From: NVTR01 sp036480115
GTDB taxonomy: Bacteria; Pseudomonadota; Alphaproteobacteria; Rhodobacterales; Rhodobacteraceae
Length of the DNA stretch: 64,000 nt
Direction of reading: 5' to 3'
NCBI GenBank assembly: GCA_965224795.1
Contig: CBDDAE010000002.1
Coordinates: 248,001-312,000, forward strand
Part shown: positions 17,441 to 27,150 of the stretch, one piece after another
How positions within the stretch are numbered: the stretch's first letter is position 1
Layout of the letters: every line of letters starts with the position of its first letter
Position numbers and translations under genes: made by a program
The notes under the pieces: generated by a model
The model's input: the letters and a program-made list of their open reading frames with translations, nothing else
Told to the model about the DNA's origin: nothing
Database searches by the model: none

Positions 17441-18590
17441 GGGGCTGATCCACCAATTGCGAAGCAACCCAGTGGTGAAAACAATAGGTCGGGCTGTCCA
17501 TCACCGGGCTGAATTTGCCACCGTCAAAATGTACACCAAGGCGACCCTTTTGCATGCCTTCGACCACGAAAATATCTTCTTCAAGCACGCCGTACCAAAG
17601 CTTGGCGTTGGCCTTGCGCAGGTCAGCAAAATTCGGGCCGGCGGCTTCAGGCGTGGCATAATATATCTCAACATGTTCGACCGTGCGGTCCTTAGCCAAT
17701 GGCTCAAGGATCAGTGCATAGGCGTGATCCCGGTGCGCCGCGAACAGCACATTTGGGAACAGCGCGATATACTCTGCGCCCGCATCCCATTTATCGCTAA
17801 GCCCCTTGAAATCGGCAAATTTCTGGCCACTGTCAGAAATAGCCGGGCGATAGACCATAGTGCCCTGCCCTGAATATTTTCCCATATTTTCAATGTGATA
17901 GTGGTCTTCCAGCTTGGAATAACTGTTCAGCCCCGGGTGAATCCACGGCAAGTGATAGCTTTCGCAGTAATTCTCAACCGGCAGTTTCCAGTTGGTATTG
18001 GCCGCAAAACTAAAGCTGCTTTCAGCGCCGCCATGGTATAGCGGCTGGCCTTCAAATTCACCCCAACGGGCAATCAGATCGGCGGCGTAATCTGTGAATT
18101 CAGGCGCAGTGCCGGAAATATTCACGAAAATCACATCCCGCCATACGTAAGACCGAATTTCGGTCAGCCCCAGTTCGTCGCGTTTGATTTCAGCATGGGT
18201 ATTTTGCCCCGGCCCGCCCACATGGGGCGTTGTCACCAGCTCACCGGTCTGGGCGTAGCACCATGAATGATAAGCGCAGCGGATCACGCCACCACCGATG
18301 TTTTTCTTTTCCTCAACCAGGATCATGCCCCGATGACGGCAGGTGTTTTGAAACACCCGCACCGTGCCATCTTTCCCGTGCAAGACCAGTAATGGCATAC
18401 CAACGAAATCAACCGGCAGGGCATCACCGATTTCAGGCACGTCTTTAGCAAAACCGATGCCGGACCAGTTATCAAACAGCACCTTTTGCTTTTCGATCTG
18501 AAATACATCGTCATTGACGTAATGCGCATTGGGCAGACCATTGGCCGCTGCAATGGGTTTCAACACGTTCAAGATGTCAGAATTTTGCAT
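17427..18590 (-). CDS. Rieske non-haem iron oxygenase, choline/carnitine monooxygenase-like
   Basis: A 387-residue ring-hydroxylating-type alpha subunit. The Rieske [2Fe-2S] ligands are Cys84-x-His86 and Cys105-x2-His108, and the mononuclear iron region is 'ENYCESYHLPWIHPGL' with a later Asp. The ATG at 18590 is chosen since GGAG lies 8 bases before it; an earlier start at 18611 exists. Members of this group oxidatively demethylate quaternary amines such as glycine betaine, stachydrine or carnitine, which fits the two demethylating flavoproteins downstream. No reductase component lies nearby, so it must use one from elsewhere. Confidence 0.88.
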   Translation of the reverse strand: MQNSDILNVLKPIAAANGLPNAHYVNDDVFQIEKQKVLFDNWSGIGFAKDVPEIGDALPVDFVGMPLLVLHGKDGTVRVFQNTCRHRGMILVEEKKNIGGGVIRCAYHSWCYAQTGELVTTPHVGGPGQNTHAEIKRDELGLTEIRSYVWRDVIFVNISGTAPEFTDYAADLIARWGEFEGQPLYHGGAESSFSFAANTNWKLPVENYCESYHLPWIHPGLNSYSKLEDHYHIENMGKYSGQGTMVYRPAISDSGQKFADFKGLSDKWDAGAEYIALFPNVLFAAHRDHAYALILEPLAKDRTVEHVEIYYATPEAAGPNFADLRKANAKLWYGVLEEDIFVVEGMQKGRLGVHFDGGKFSPVMDSPTYCFHHWVASQLVDQPRAAE

Positions 18591-18693
18591 CGTCATAACT
18601 CCATCTATCAAGCGACTTGCTAAGTATCTTGCGCCTCAGAGGCGTTTCGTACAAGCGCCACTGGCGACTTTGACAGGTCAGTCGGCGACATCT

Positions 18694-19920
18694 TTAGCGG
18701 CGGATAAGTACCTGCAAATCGGCAACATTAGTGCCCGTTGCCCCGGTGATCAGCAAATCCCCCGCTGCCTTTAGCCCGTGATAGCTGTCGTTGTTATCCA
18801 ATACCTTTTGCGGATCCAGCCCGGCGCTACGTATCCGCGCCAATGTACCGCCATCCACCAATCCACCGGCCGCGTCGGTAGGGCCATCGCGCCCGTCCGT
18901 ACCGCCGGACAAAAACACCCAATCGCCGGACCAGTTCTGTTTTTCAGCCAAAACCGCCACCCGCAGTGCCAATTCCTGGTTGCGCCCCCCCAATCCATCC
19001 CCATTCAGGTGAACTGTTGTTTCGCCGCCAAACAACCAGGTTCCGGACTTCTTGCAGCGGCAAATGGTGATGGCGGCTTCCTGTACGTCCCCTTCCAAAG
19101 CGTGGGGGAAGATTTTGGCATCCGGGGCCAACTCGCCCATGGCCGCAACACTTTGACCGTTTGAACCTATTAACCGGTTGTCCATCGGAAACGCACCTAT
19201 TGGTGGCATATCTGGGACACTAAGTACTGTTCGCACGCCTTCGGGCAATTTTGTCCATATCCCGGCAGCTTTCAAACTTGCCATAGCCTGTGCCCGGTTG
19301 CCGATCGGGGCCGTTGTCGGGCCACTGGCCACCACCTGCAAGTCATCGCCAACCACATCGGAAAGTATCAGCGCCGTTACGGGTGTCGGAAAAGCTGTCC
19401 GCAACAGGCCCCCACCCTTAAGGCGCGACAATTGCTGGCGAATTAGGTTCATGGCCATGATGTCCAGGCCGGATTTCAAAAGCAAACGGTTCACGCTGGC
19501 CTTATCAGCAAGGGTTAATCCAGCTGACGGGGCCAACATCAAGGCGGAACCACCACCACTTATCAACGCCAGCACCCTGTCTTTAGGCCCGCAGCTGTCC
19601 AGCAATTTCAACACTGCCTGACCGGCGGCAACCGAACTGGCGTCTGGAACAGGATGTGAACCCGTCAACACTTGGGCGTCCGGCAAAGGTTGCGCGTTTT
19701 CAGGTGTGGTGATCACCAGGGTTTGCCAGGGGCTAAGCATTTCCATGGCAGCTTTGGCCATCGCCCCCGCAGCCTTGCCAATAGCCACAACAAACAGACG
19801 ACCGTCAACCGTTGACAGCGGGGCCTTTTGCAATGACTGCCGCACTGCCAATGCTGGATCAGCCGATTTCACACCGGTATTAAACAACTGGATTGCTTGG
19901 TTTTTCATATCCCTTGCCAT
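18694..19920 (-). CDS. Glycerate 2-kinase (MOFRL family; also annotated as hydroxypyruvate reductase TtuD)
   Basis: A 408-residue protein with N-terminal GckA domain (VVAIGKAAGAMAKAAMEML), the glycine-rich 'LALISGGGSALMLAPSAGLTL' stretch and a C-terminal MOFRL domain (GGTDGRDGPTDAAGG). These enzymes phosphorylate D-glycerate to 2-phosphoglycerate. Next to demethylation genes it could channel C2/C3 units (glycine to serine to hydroxypyruvate to glycerate) into central metabolism. The start at 19920 is the first of two in-frame ATGs; neither has a strong ribosome site. Confidence 0.85.
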   Translation of the reverse strand: MARDMKNQAIQLFNTGVKSADPALAVRQSLQKAPLSTVDGRLFVVAIGKAAGAMAKAAMEMLSPWQTLVITTPENAQPLPDAQVLTGSHPVPDASSVAAGQAVLKLLDSCGPKDRVLALISGGGSALMLAPSAGLTLADKASVNRLLLKSGLDIMAMNLIRQQLSRLKGGGLLRTAFPTPVTALILSDVVGDDLQVVASGPTTAPIGNRAQAMASLKAAGIWTKLPEGVRTVLSVPDMPPIGAFPMDNRLIGSNGQSVAAMGELAPDAKIFPHALEGDVQEAAITICRCKKSGTWLFGGETTVHLNGDGLGGRNQELALRVAVLAEKQNWSGDWVFLSGGTDGRDGPTDAAGGLVDGGTLARIRSAGLDPQKVLDNNDSYHGLKAAGDLLITGATGTNVADLQVLIRR

Positions 19921-20092
19921 GCTCAGTTAGCTACTGTGCCAAATTATCAAGGTCCAGCACCGATCGGTATGCCGCAACAGGCGCTATAATGTTCACGTAA
20001 TTCTGATTGGAGTTTTCAAATTACTTTAAACCGGCGCTACCAATTCGCGCGCTTGAACTCTAAGGGTACTGGCAACAAATACAGGCCAGATA

Positions 20093-22276
20093 ATGCAAAA
20101 CACCCTGCCCCTTACCCGCGAATTGCTGCTTATCGGCGGTGGTCACACCCATGCTTTGGTTTTACGGCTTTGGGGCAAAAATCCGCTGCCCGGCGTGCGC
20201 GTGACTGTTATTAACCCAGAACCAACGGCCCCTTATTCCGGCATGTTACCGGGATTTGTCGCCGGGCATTACCAACGAGATGAGCTGGACATTGATCTGG
20301 TACGCCTCGCACGTTTTGCCAATGCCCGGCTGATTGTCGGTCGCGTTGTGCATCTGAACCCAAAACTGCGCCAAGCCACCCTGGATAATGGCCGGGTTCT
20401 GGATTTCCATGTGGCGGCGTTGGATGTGGGGATCACGTCGGAAATGGCTGCCTTGCCGGGGTTTTCTGAATTTGCAGTGCCTGCCAAACCTTTGGGCCGG
20501 TTTGCCAGCCTTTGGGATAGTTTTCGGGCCAAATGCGCTAGGCAAGATGCACCACCAAAAGTTGTGGTTATTGGGGGCGGCGTTGCCGGGGTTGAACTGG
20601 CAATGGCCATGGCCCATGCACTGGAAAAAATTGCCGGTGCGAAGCCAGAGGTAACCCTGATCGAGCGGTCAGAGATTTTGCCAGTGTTGAAACCATCCCG
20701 GCAGGAATTCTTTCGCGCCAGACTGGCCGATTGTTCGGTTCGGGTCCTGGAACATACAAACATAACCGCCATCGAAAAATCGGCCGTGATATTGGCGGAT
20801 AAACCACCAATTGCGGCAGATTTTGTTGTCGGCGCTGCGGGGGCACGGGCACAGGATTGGCTGAAAAATACCGGGCTGACGCTGGAGAACGGCTTTGTCG
20901 TGGTGGATGAAACACTGCGATCAGTAAACCAGCCTGCAATTTTTGCTGTTGGTGATTGCGCCCACCTTAGCCATGCGCCGCGCCCTAAGGCTGGCGTCTT
21001 TGCCGTTCGTGAAGCCCCTATATTGTTCGCCAATCTACGGGCAGCCCTATCTTCTGGGAAAATGCAGGCGTTCCATCCGCAAAGTGACTATCTGAAACTG
21101 ATATCGCTGGGGGGTAAATTGGCGCTGGCTGATAAATGGGGGGTGATGTTTCGCGGGCCAAAGGTATGGCAGTTAAAAAATCGAATAGACCGCACATTTA
21201 TGGACCAGTTTTCCAGCCTTAAACCTATGCAGGCCGCCAAAATTCCTGAAATTGTGGCCGACGGCGTGGTTGAAACAATCGGGGATATTGTGCCTTGCGG
21301 TGGATGTGGTTCCAAATTGGGAAGCCAAATTCTTAATCCAATACTGGGAAAATTACCGCCCCCAAAGCGGGAAGATGTTTTAAGTGCCCCAGGGGATGAT
21401 GCGGCTATACTGGCTGGGCCCAATGGCAGCTTTCAGGTGATATCAACGGACCATCTGCGCGCCTTTACTAATGATCCGGCGCTAATGGCCAGGATCACAG
21501 CAATTCACGCTTTGGGCGATATCTGGGCCATGGGGGCCAAGCCGCAATCAGCCCTATGCAATATCACCTTGCCCCGCCTTTCCCAGGAGCTACAGCAACA
21601 ATGGCTGGCTGAAATCATGCAGGCGACGCAGGATGTTTTTACTGGCGAAGGTACCGAAATTATTGGCGGGCACAGTTCCAGCGGGGCTGAACTTTGTATC
21701 GGCCTAACCGTCACCGGGCTACGAGATCAGCAGCCCATTGGCAAAGCGGGTGCAAAGCCCGGCGATAAGCTAATTCTTACCAAACCCATTGGAACCGGGG
21801 TGATTTTAGCGGCAGAAATGGTCCTAAAAGCGCGCGGGGAATGGGTTGCGGCAGCCTTTGACAGTATGGCACGCCCGCAATCGGTTGCAGCCAAGGTCCT
21901 AAGCCAAGCCAACGCGATGACCGATATCACCGGTTTTGGACTGGCCGGGCATCTGGCGGAATTGGCCGATGCTTCCGGTGTTGGATATAAGTTGGACCTG
22001 AACGCCATACCCCTGTTGGACGGGGCTGTTGAATTGGCTGCTATGGGCATCCAATCTTCGCTTTTCGCCGAAAACCGGGCTAATGTTGGTGAATTGGCAC
22101 CCCCAAAGGACGCTAGGTTTGATCTGCTGTTTGATCCACAGACCGCGGGCGGATTACTGGCCGCTGTACCGGCTGAGCAGGTAAAAGATTTAATAAATAA
22201 AATCCGTAAGTTAAACTGTGATGCTTATGTTATTGGGGAAATTATTGAAGCCGCATCTGGCCGCCAAATAGTCTAG
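20093..22276 (+). CDS. selD: Bifunctional pyridine-nucleotide-disulfide oxidoreductase / selenide water dikinase (SelD fusion)
   Basis: A 727-residue fusion. Residues 1 to about 390 form an NDH-2-like flavoprotein (LLIGGGHTHALVL; VVVIGGGVAGVELAMAMA; NQPAIFAVGDCAH). The rest is selenophosphate synthetase with catalytic Cys at 405 (GGCGSKLG; the Sec/Cys17 position of E. coli SelD is Cys here), the 'GDDAAIL' and 'FDPQTAGGLL' motifs. SelD makes selenophosphate from selenide and ATP; the oxidoreductase half may supply selenide from oxidised selenium. It shares its stop codon region with the convergent mnmH, the user of selenophosphate. Confidence 0.93.
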   Translation: MQNTLPLTRELLLIGGGHTHALVLRLWGKNPLPGVRVTVINPEPTAPYSGMLPGFVAGHYQRDELDIDLVRLARFANARLIVGRVVHLNPKLRQATLDNGRVLDFHVAALDVGITSEMAALPGFSEFAVPAKPLGRFASLWDSFRAKCARQDAPPKVVVIGGGVAGVELAMAMAHALEKIAGAKPEVTLIERSEILPVLKPSRQEFFRARLADCSVRVLEHTNITAIEKSAVILADKPPIAADFVVGAAGARAQDWLKNTGLTLENGFVVVDETLRSVNQPAIFAVGDCAHLSHAPRPKAGVFAVREAPILFANLRAALSSGKMQAFHPQSDYLKLISLGGKLALADKWGVMFRGPKVWQLKNRIDRTFMDQFSSLKPMQAAKIPEIVADGVVETIGDIVPCGGCGSKLGSQILNPILGKLPPPKREDVLSAPGDDAAILAGPNGSFQVISTDHLRAFTNDPALMARITAIHALGDIWAMGAKPQSALCNITLPRLSQELQQQWLAEIMQATQDVFTGEGTEIIGGHSSSGAELCIGLTVTGLRDQQPIGKAGAKPGDKLILTKPIGTGVILAAEMVLKARGEWVAAAFDSMARPQSVAAKVLSQANAMTDITGFGLAGHLAELADASGVGYKLDLNAIPLLDGAVELAAMGIQSSLFAENRANVGELAPPKDARFDLLFDPQTAGGLLAAVPAEQVKDLINKIRKLNCDAYVIGEIIEAASGRQIV

Positions 22277-23346
22277 CTAACGGTTGCGCGTTGCGCCAGT
22301 TCCACCAGCTGCTTGGCCATGTCCAGCAAAGCTTTAGTGCTCAAATCTGACGCGCTGATCTCCCCCATTTTTTGGGAGGCGTGCAAACTGCGTGAACGAG
22401 CATAGCTTGGATCGTAGTGATGCTGAATTAATTCTGCGGCCAGATGCAGGTTTTCACCGTTACAGGCCATAAGCTGCCATTGTTCAACCCGTTCATGGCC
22501 CTGATGTACGATCAGGCGGGTCAGCCGATCTTGCAAGGCCGCCCTGTCATACAAAATGTCGCCATAGGCGCTAACAAGATAATCAGCCCGGGCTTTGATC
22601 GGGGCACTGACTGAAATACGGGGCGCTGATTTCATAGCCTGCCAAAGCGCAGGCGGGATTATCAGATTGCCGATTTTACTTGATTCCGCCTCTATCCAAA
22701 CCCGCCGCGTGGGATCAACCCCGGCAAGAATACCTGCCAACGCACCTTCAAATGCCTTTTGTGAAGGTTGCGGCTGCGCAACGGCCCCAAAAATAGACCC
22801 ACGATGCGCCGCCAACCCTTCCAAATCAACGATCTGCTCACCATTCTGCGCCAAAATATGCAACAGTTCAGTCTTGGCCGTACCGGTATTCCCATCCAGC
22901 ACTATGATGTCATGGGGCAATGGATCGCCATAAAGATAATCGCTAACCAAGCGACGATAGGACTGATAGCCGCCCTGCACCACCTTGGCGCGCCAGCCGA
23001 TCTGCTTCAGTATGGTGGCAAACGATCCGGATCGTTGCCCACCGCGCCAACAATAGATCAACGGTTGCCAACTGCCATCTTTGCCCGCAAGTTGCCCATC
23101 CAAGTGTTTGGCCGAATTGCGCGCCACCAGTGCAGCGCCGACCTTTTTAGCCGTAAACGCGCTGTCCTGTTTGTATATTGTGCCAACACGGACGCGTTCT
23201 GAATTGCTAAGCACCGGCAGATTGACGGCACCGGGCAAATGGTCTTCGGCGAATTCAGCGGGTGAACGCACATCAATCAACGTATCAAATCCATGCTCAA
23301 ACACATCTACAAGCTTTAGAAAGCAGACTGTCATAGTATTTGGCAT
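22273..23346 (-). CDS. mnmH: MnmH (SelU), tRNA 2-selenouridine synthase
   Basis: A 357-residue protein with an N-terminal rhodanese domain (SPAEFAEDHLPGAVNLPVL; active Cys in YCWRGGQRSGS) and a C-terminal P-loop domain (LDGNTGTAKTELL). It swaps sulfur for selenium in 2-thiouridine at the wobble position of tRNAs, using selenophosphate from SelD, the convergent neighbour. The two genes overlap by 4 bases with the palindrome CTAG providing both stop codons. The presence of both shows that the organism uses selenium for tRNA; whether it also makes selenoproteins cannot be seen here. Confidence 0.95.
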   Translation of the reverse strand: MPNTMTVCFLKLVDVFEHGFDTLIDVRSPAEFAEDHLPGAVNLPVLSNSERVRVGTIYKQDSAFTAKKVGAALVARNSAKHLDGQLAGKDGSWQPLIYCWRGGQRSGSFATILKQIGWRAKVVQGGYQSYRRLVSDYLYGDPLPHDIIVLDGNTGTAKTELLHILAQNGEQIVDLEGLAAHRGSIFGAVAQPQPSQKAFEGALAGILAGVDPTRRVWIEAESSKIGNLIIPPALWQAMKSAPRISVSAPIKARADYLVSAYGDILYDRAALQDRLTRLIVHQGHERVEQWQLMACNGENLHLAAELIQHHYDPSYARSRSLHASQKMGEISASDLSTKALLDMAKQLVELAQRATVS

Positions 23347-23388
23347 CCCATCAGAAACACGAAAGCCCGCTTTGGCAAAATTGAACCC

Positions 23389-25209
23389 TTAGGCCACATC
23401 CATGGCCAGCAGAGTTTCAAGCGGATCATGTTCGGCTACAAAATGGCCGGGTCCAACCTCTGACAATTTCGGCACATAATTGCGTTCACCTGCAGACAAG
23501 CGGGTTGGCAAAAACCGTAAAGCAGCACCGGGATCAAGTGGGCTGGGCAATTCACCTGGCAGTTTAATTCTTGAACGGGTTCGTTCTATGCGTGGATCTG
23601 GAATGGGGACAGCCGATATCAGTGACTTGGTATAGGGGTGCTGGGCTGATGAATAGATCGTATCGCGGTCGGCAAATTCCACCGCCCGCCCCAGATAAAG
23701 AACCAGAATGCGGTGCGAAATTTCGCGCACCACGGACAGGTCATGGCTGATGAACAGCATCGACAACCCGAATTCAGATTGCAGGTCTTTCAGCAGGTCC
23801 ACCACCTGCGCCTGAATGGATACATCCAGCGCTGACACAGCTTCGTCACAGATGATCATTTTAGGTTTGTTGATCATGGCGCGCGCGATACCCACGCGCT
23901 GGTTCTGACCGCCAGACAATTCATGGGGGTAGCGGTTGATCATACGCTGGTCCAGATCAACCTTTTCCATCATTTCCGCCACCGCCAGTTTGCGCTGCTT
24001 GCTGGTCAACCCGGGCTGAAACACCCGCAAGGGTTCCATGATAGACGCCGCAATGGTCATACGCGGGTTCAGGCTGGCCAATGGGTCCTGAAACACGATC
24101 TGCAGGTTCTTGCGATACGGGATCATCTCAGATTTCTTCAACCCGGTCAGCGGCTTGCCCAGCCAGGCGACTGAACCCATGCTTGGCGGGATCAGTTGCA
24201 ACACCGCGCGCGCCAATGTGGATTTACCACAGCCGCTTTCGCCAACGATGCCCAGGGTTTCACCTTCTCGCAGATCAAAGCTAACGCCATCCACGGCCTT
24301 AAGCGGCACGACCTTGCCAAACAATCCCTGATCCAGCCGGATCGGGAAATGTACCTTAACATCTTCAACCGTCAGCACGGTTTTGCTGTCAGCCGCCAGC
24401 GGTTTGATTGGCTTGGATTTGTTGGGCCGGTCAATGCGCGGCATCGCGTTCAACAGCATCTTGGTGTAGTCGTGCTTAGGCGCGTGAAATATATCCTCAG
24501 CCGTGCCTTCTTCGACAAATTCGCCCAGCCGCATCACCTGCATCCGGTCACACATCCGCGCCACCACGCCCATATCATGGGTGATCAGGGCAATGGCGGT
24601 GCCCTCTTCCTTTTGCAAACCAACCATCAGGTCCAAAATTTCGGCCTGCACGGTCACATCCAGCGCCGTTGTCGGTTCATCCGCCACCAGCAGGCGCGGA
24701 TTGCACAGCATGGCCATGGCGATCATGACGCGCTGGCGCATTCCGCCTGACAGCTCATGGGGGTATTGGTGCAACCGGCGCTTGGCCTCTGGTATCTGGG
24801 TGCGATCCAGCCAGTGCAGGCATTGCTCCATTGCTACCGTACCTGTCAGCCCCTTATGCAGGCGCAACACTTCCTGCATCTGTTCACCGATGCGCATATG
24901 CGGCGTCAATGCCGTCAGCGGGTCCTGAAAAATCATGGTGATCTGGTCACCACGAATTTCATTATGTTGCTTTGGCGTCAAGTTCAGCAGATCGTGGCCG
25001 TCAAAATTGACCTGCCCCGATGTTGTACCGTTTTCCGCCAGCAGCCCCATGGCCGCCATGAACGTTTGGCTTTTTCCAGACCCGCTTTCACCCACGATGC
25101 CCAGGCATTCGCCCGGTTCAATATGAAAATCCACACCTTTCACTGCCTCGACCGGGCCGTCAGGGGTGCTGAATGTTACGTGCAGGTCTTTGACCTCTAA
25201 CAATGCCAT
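23389..25209 (-). CDS. Oligopeptide ABC transporter, fused dual ATPase (OppD-OppF)
   Basis: A 606-residue protein with two complete ABC cassettes: Walker A GESGSGKSQ and GESGCGKST, signatures LSGGMRQRV and LSGGQNQRV, Walker B LLVADEPTTALD and MIICDEAVSALD, and the OPP-type C-terminal extension with no obvious cysteine cluster. The ATG at 25209 follows the oppC stop by one base with AAGGA ahead, so the earlier start at 25230 is unlikely. E. coli has separate OppD and OppF; a fused form is common for YejF-type and alphaproteobacterial transporters. It powers uptake of peptides through OppBC. Confidence 0.92.
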   Translation of the reverse strand: MALLEVKDLHVTFSTPDGPVEAVKGVDFHIEPGECLGIVGESGSGKSQTFMAAMGLLAENGTTSGQVNFDGHDLLNLTPKQHNEIRGDQITMIFQDPLTALTPHMRIGEQMQEVLRLHKGLTGTVAMEQCLHWLDRTQIPEAKRRLHQYPHELSGGMRQRVMIAMAMLCNPRLLVADEPTTALDVTVQAEILDLMVGLQKEEGTAIALITHDMGVVARMCDRMQVMRLGEFVEEGTAEDIFHAPKHDYTKMLLNAMPRIDRPNKSKPIKPLAADSKTVLTVEDVKVHFPIRLDQGLFGKVVPLKAVDGVSFDLREGETLGIVGESGCGKSTLARAVLQLIPPSMGSVAWLGKPLTGLKKSEMIPYRKNLQIVFQDPLASLNPRMTIAASIMEPLRVFQPGLTSKQRKLAVAEMMEKVDLDQRMINRYPHELSGGQNQRVGIARAMINKPKMIICDEAVSALDVSIQAQVVDLLKDLQSEFGLSMLFISHDLSVVREISHRILVLYLGRAVEFADRDTIYSSAQHPYTKSLISAVPIPDPRIERTRSRIKLPGELPSPLDPGAALRFLPTRLSAGERNYVPKLSEVGPGHFVAEHDPLETLLAMDVA

Positions 25210-25210
25210 A

Positions 25211-26140
25211 TCAATGATCCTTAGGGTCAAGTGCGTCGCGCAGACCGTCGCCGATGAAAAACAGACTGATGATCAGGGTCAAAAAGAAAAACAAGGGCAC
25301 CACCAATTGCCAAATCGTGCCGTACAGGATCTGCCCGGCGCCTTCGGAAATCAGCGCGCCCAATGATGTGTTGGGTTCCTGCACGCCAAGGCCCAGGAAG
25401 GAAATAAAGCTTTCGGTCAGGATCATCAGTGGCACCAGCAAAGTGGCGTAGACCACGACGATTCCCATCAGATTGGGCAGGATGTGGCGGATGACGATGG
25501 TGAACCAACCAACCCCGGCGGCATGTGCCGCTTCGATAAATTCGCGGTTTTTCAGGGCCAGGGTTTGGCCGCGCACGATCCGGCTCATATCCAGCCAGCC
25601 GACAATGCCGATACCGATGAACAACATGAACAAGGAACGTTCAAAGATCACCAGCAGCAGGATGATAATAAACATGAAGGGTACAGCGATCAGGATATCA
25701 ACGATGCGCATCATCAGCCCATCAACCCAACCGCCGATAAACCCGGAAATGGCGCCGTAAAGTGTACCGATAATCACCGCCGTCAACGCCCCGACGACCC
25801 CAACCATCATTGAGGTCAGCGTGGCCTGAATGGTGCGCGCATACAGATCACGCCCCAATGGGTCCAGCCCAAAGAAATGGCCGTTCTCGATGCTTGGCCG
25901 CCCTTCCCCGGCGACGTCGCCCATGCGGTTCCAGTCGATTTCCTCATTGCTCCATTCGGCAAAGAACGGGCCCAGAACGGTGAAAAGCAGGATCAGCAGG
26001 ATAACCGTCACAGCGCCCACGGCCGCTTTGTTGCGTGAAAACCGGCCCATGGCGTCCTGCCATAATGACCGGCCTTTGATCTGTTCCGCTTCCACCAGTT
26101 TTTCGGCGATGCGGTCTACTTGTTCTGTTTGCGAAATCAT
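25211..26140 (-). CDS. oppC: Oligopeptide ABC transporter permease OppC
   Basis: A 309-residue inner-membrane permease with a cytoplasmic N-terminal extension, one early membrane segment (about 35-58) and five more in the transport domain; the EAA loop is 'EFIEAAHAAGVGWFTIVIRHILPNLMG'. It pairs with OppB, 12 bases upstream, and with the ATPase one base downstream. Confidence 0.93.
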   Translation of the reverse strand: MISQTEQVDRIAEKLVEAEQIKGRSLWQDAMGRFSRNKAAVGAVTVILLILLFTVLGPFFAEWSNEEIDWNRMGDVAGEGRPSIENGHFFGLDPLGRDLYARTIQATLTSMMVGVVGALTAVIIGTLYGAISGFIGGWVDGLMMRIVDILIAVPFMFIIILLLVIFERSLFMLFIGIGIVGWLDMSRIVRGQTLALKNREFIEAAHAAGVGWFTIVIRHILPNLMGIVVVYATLLVPLMILTESFISFLGLGVQEPNTSLGALISEGAGQILYGTIWQLVVPLFFFLTLIISLFFIGDGLRDALDPKDH

Positions 26141-26152
26141 AGCAATCGCCCC

Positions 26153-27076
26153 CTAATACCGGATTTTCGGGTCAAGCCAGGCGTAGATCACGTCGGCGAC
26201 AAGGTTAAATATGATGGTCAGACTGCCATATAAAATGGTCAGCCCCAGCATCACCGAATAGTCCCGGTTCAGGGCTGAATTCACGAATGAACGCCCGATG
26301 CCACCGGTGGAAAAATAAATGTCGATCACCACAGATCCGGTGATCATTCCCACAAACGCTGGTCCCAGATAGGACACCACCGGCATCATCGTTGGCTTCA
26401 TTGCATGGCGCCAGATAATGGTACTTTCCGGCAATCCCTTGGCGCGCGCAGTGCGGATGAAATTCGAATTCAGCACCTCAAGCATCGATGACCGCGTGAT
26501 CCGGGCAATCGACGCCATAAATGATGTGGACAGCGCAATCACCGGCATCACCAGATATGGCCAGGCCCCACCGTTCCAGCCACCACCGGGCAACCAGCCC
26601 AGCTGCCAGGTGAAAACGATGATCAGGATCGGCGCCATGACGAAATTGGGTAGTGATTGCGCGGTAAACGTCGCGCCAACGGCGATATAGTCGATCCATG
26701 TGTTGTGCCTAATGGCTGCCAGCACGCCAAGGGCGACGCCAATGACCACAGCAAACACGAACGAGATTGACCCGTAAGTCAGCGTGATCGGGAACCCTTG
26801 GGCGATGATGTCATTCACCGAACGGTCTTTGTATTGATAGCTTGGGCCGAAATCCAGATGCAGGACAATGCCCTTAAGATAGTTCCACATCTGCGCATAG
26901 ATCGACTGATCCAGCCCGTATTTCGCCTGAATATTTGCCAGTACCTGCGGCGGCAGGGGCCGCTCACTGGTAAAGGGTCCGCCCGGGGCGGTCTGCATCA
27001 GGAAAAAGCAAATAATGATAAGTATTAATAGCGTCGGAATGGCCACCAGAAGGCGGCGAAAAACATAACGTAGCAT
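26153..27076 (-). CDS. oppB: Oligopeptide ABC transporter permease OppB
   Basis: A 307-residue permease that begins MLRYVFRRLLVAIPTLLILIIICFFLMQ and carries 'PGGPFTSERPLPPQVLANI', close to E. coli OppB as remembered. The EAA loop is 'NFIRTARAKGLPESTIIWRHAMKPTMMPV'. It follows oppA after a 74-base gap with a hairpin, the normal arrangement where the binding protein is made in excess. Confidence 0.93.
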   Translation of the reverse strand: MLRYVFRRLLVAIPTLLILIIICFFLMQTAPGGPFTSERPLPPQVLANIQAKYGLDQSIYAQMWNYLKGIVLHLDFGPSYQYKDRSVNDIIAQGFPITLTYGSISFVFAVVIGVALGVLAAIRHNTWIDYIAVGATFTAQSLPNFVMAPILIIVFTWQLGWLPGGGWNGGAWPYLVMPVIALSTSFMASIARITRSSMLEVLNSNFIRTARAKGLPESTIIWRHAMKPTMMPVVSYLGPAFVGMITGSVVIDIYFSTGGIGRSFVNSALNRDYSVMLGLTILYGSLTIIFNLVADVIYAWLDPKIRY

Positions 27077-27107
27077 AGTTCATGTACCCCAATAGCGCGC
27101 ACCCCGA

Positions 27108-27123
27108 CCCCCAATTAAGGGGG
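27108..27123 (-). terminator. Hairpin between oppA and oppB
   Basis: CCCCC-AATTAA-GGGGG, extendable on both sides by CG pairs with one-base bulges, sits 27 bases after the oppA stop. No T-run follows, so it more likely protects the oppA message or reduces read-through than fully ends transcription. Confidence 0.5.
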
Positions 27124-27150
27124 CCGGAGCGGCGTTTCTACAGTGCCAAC

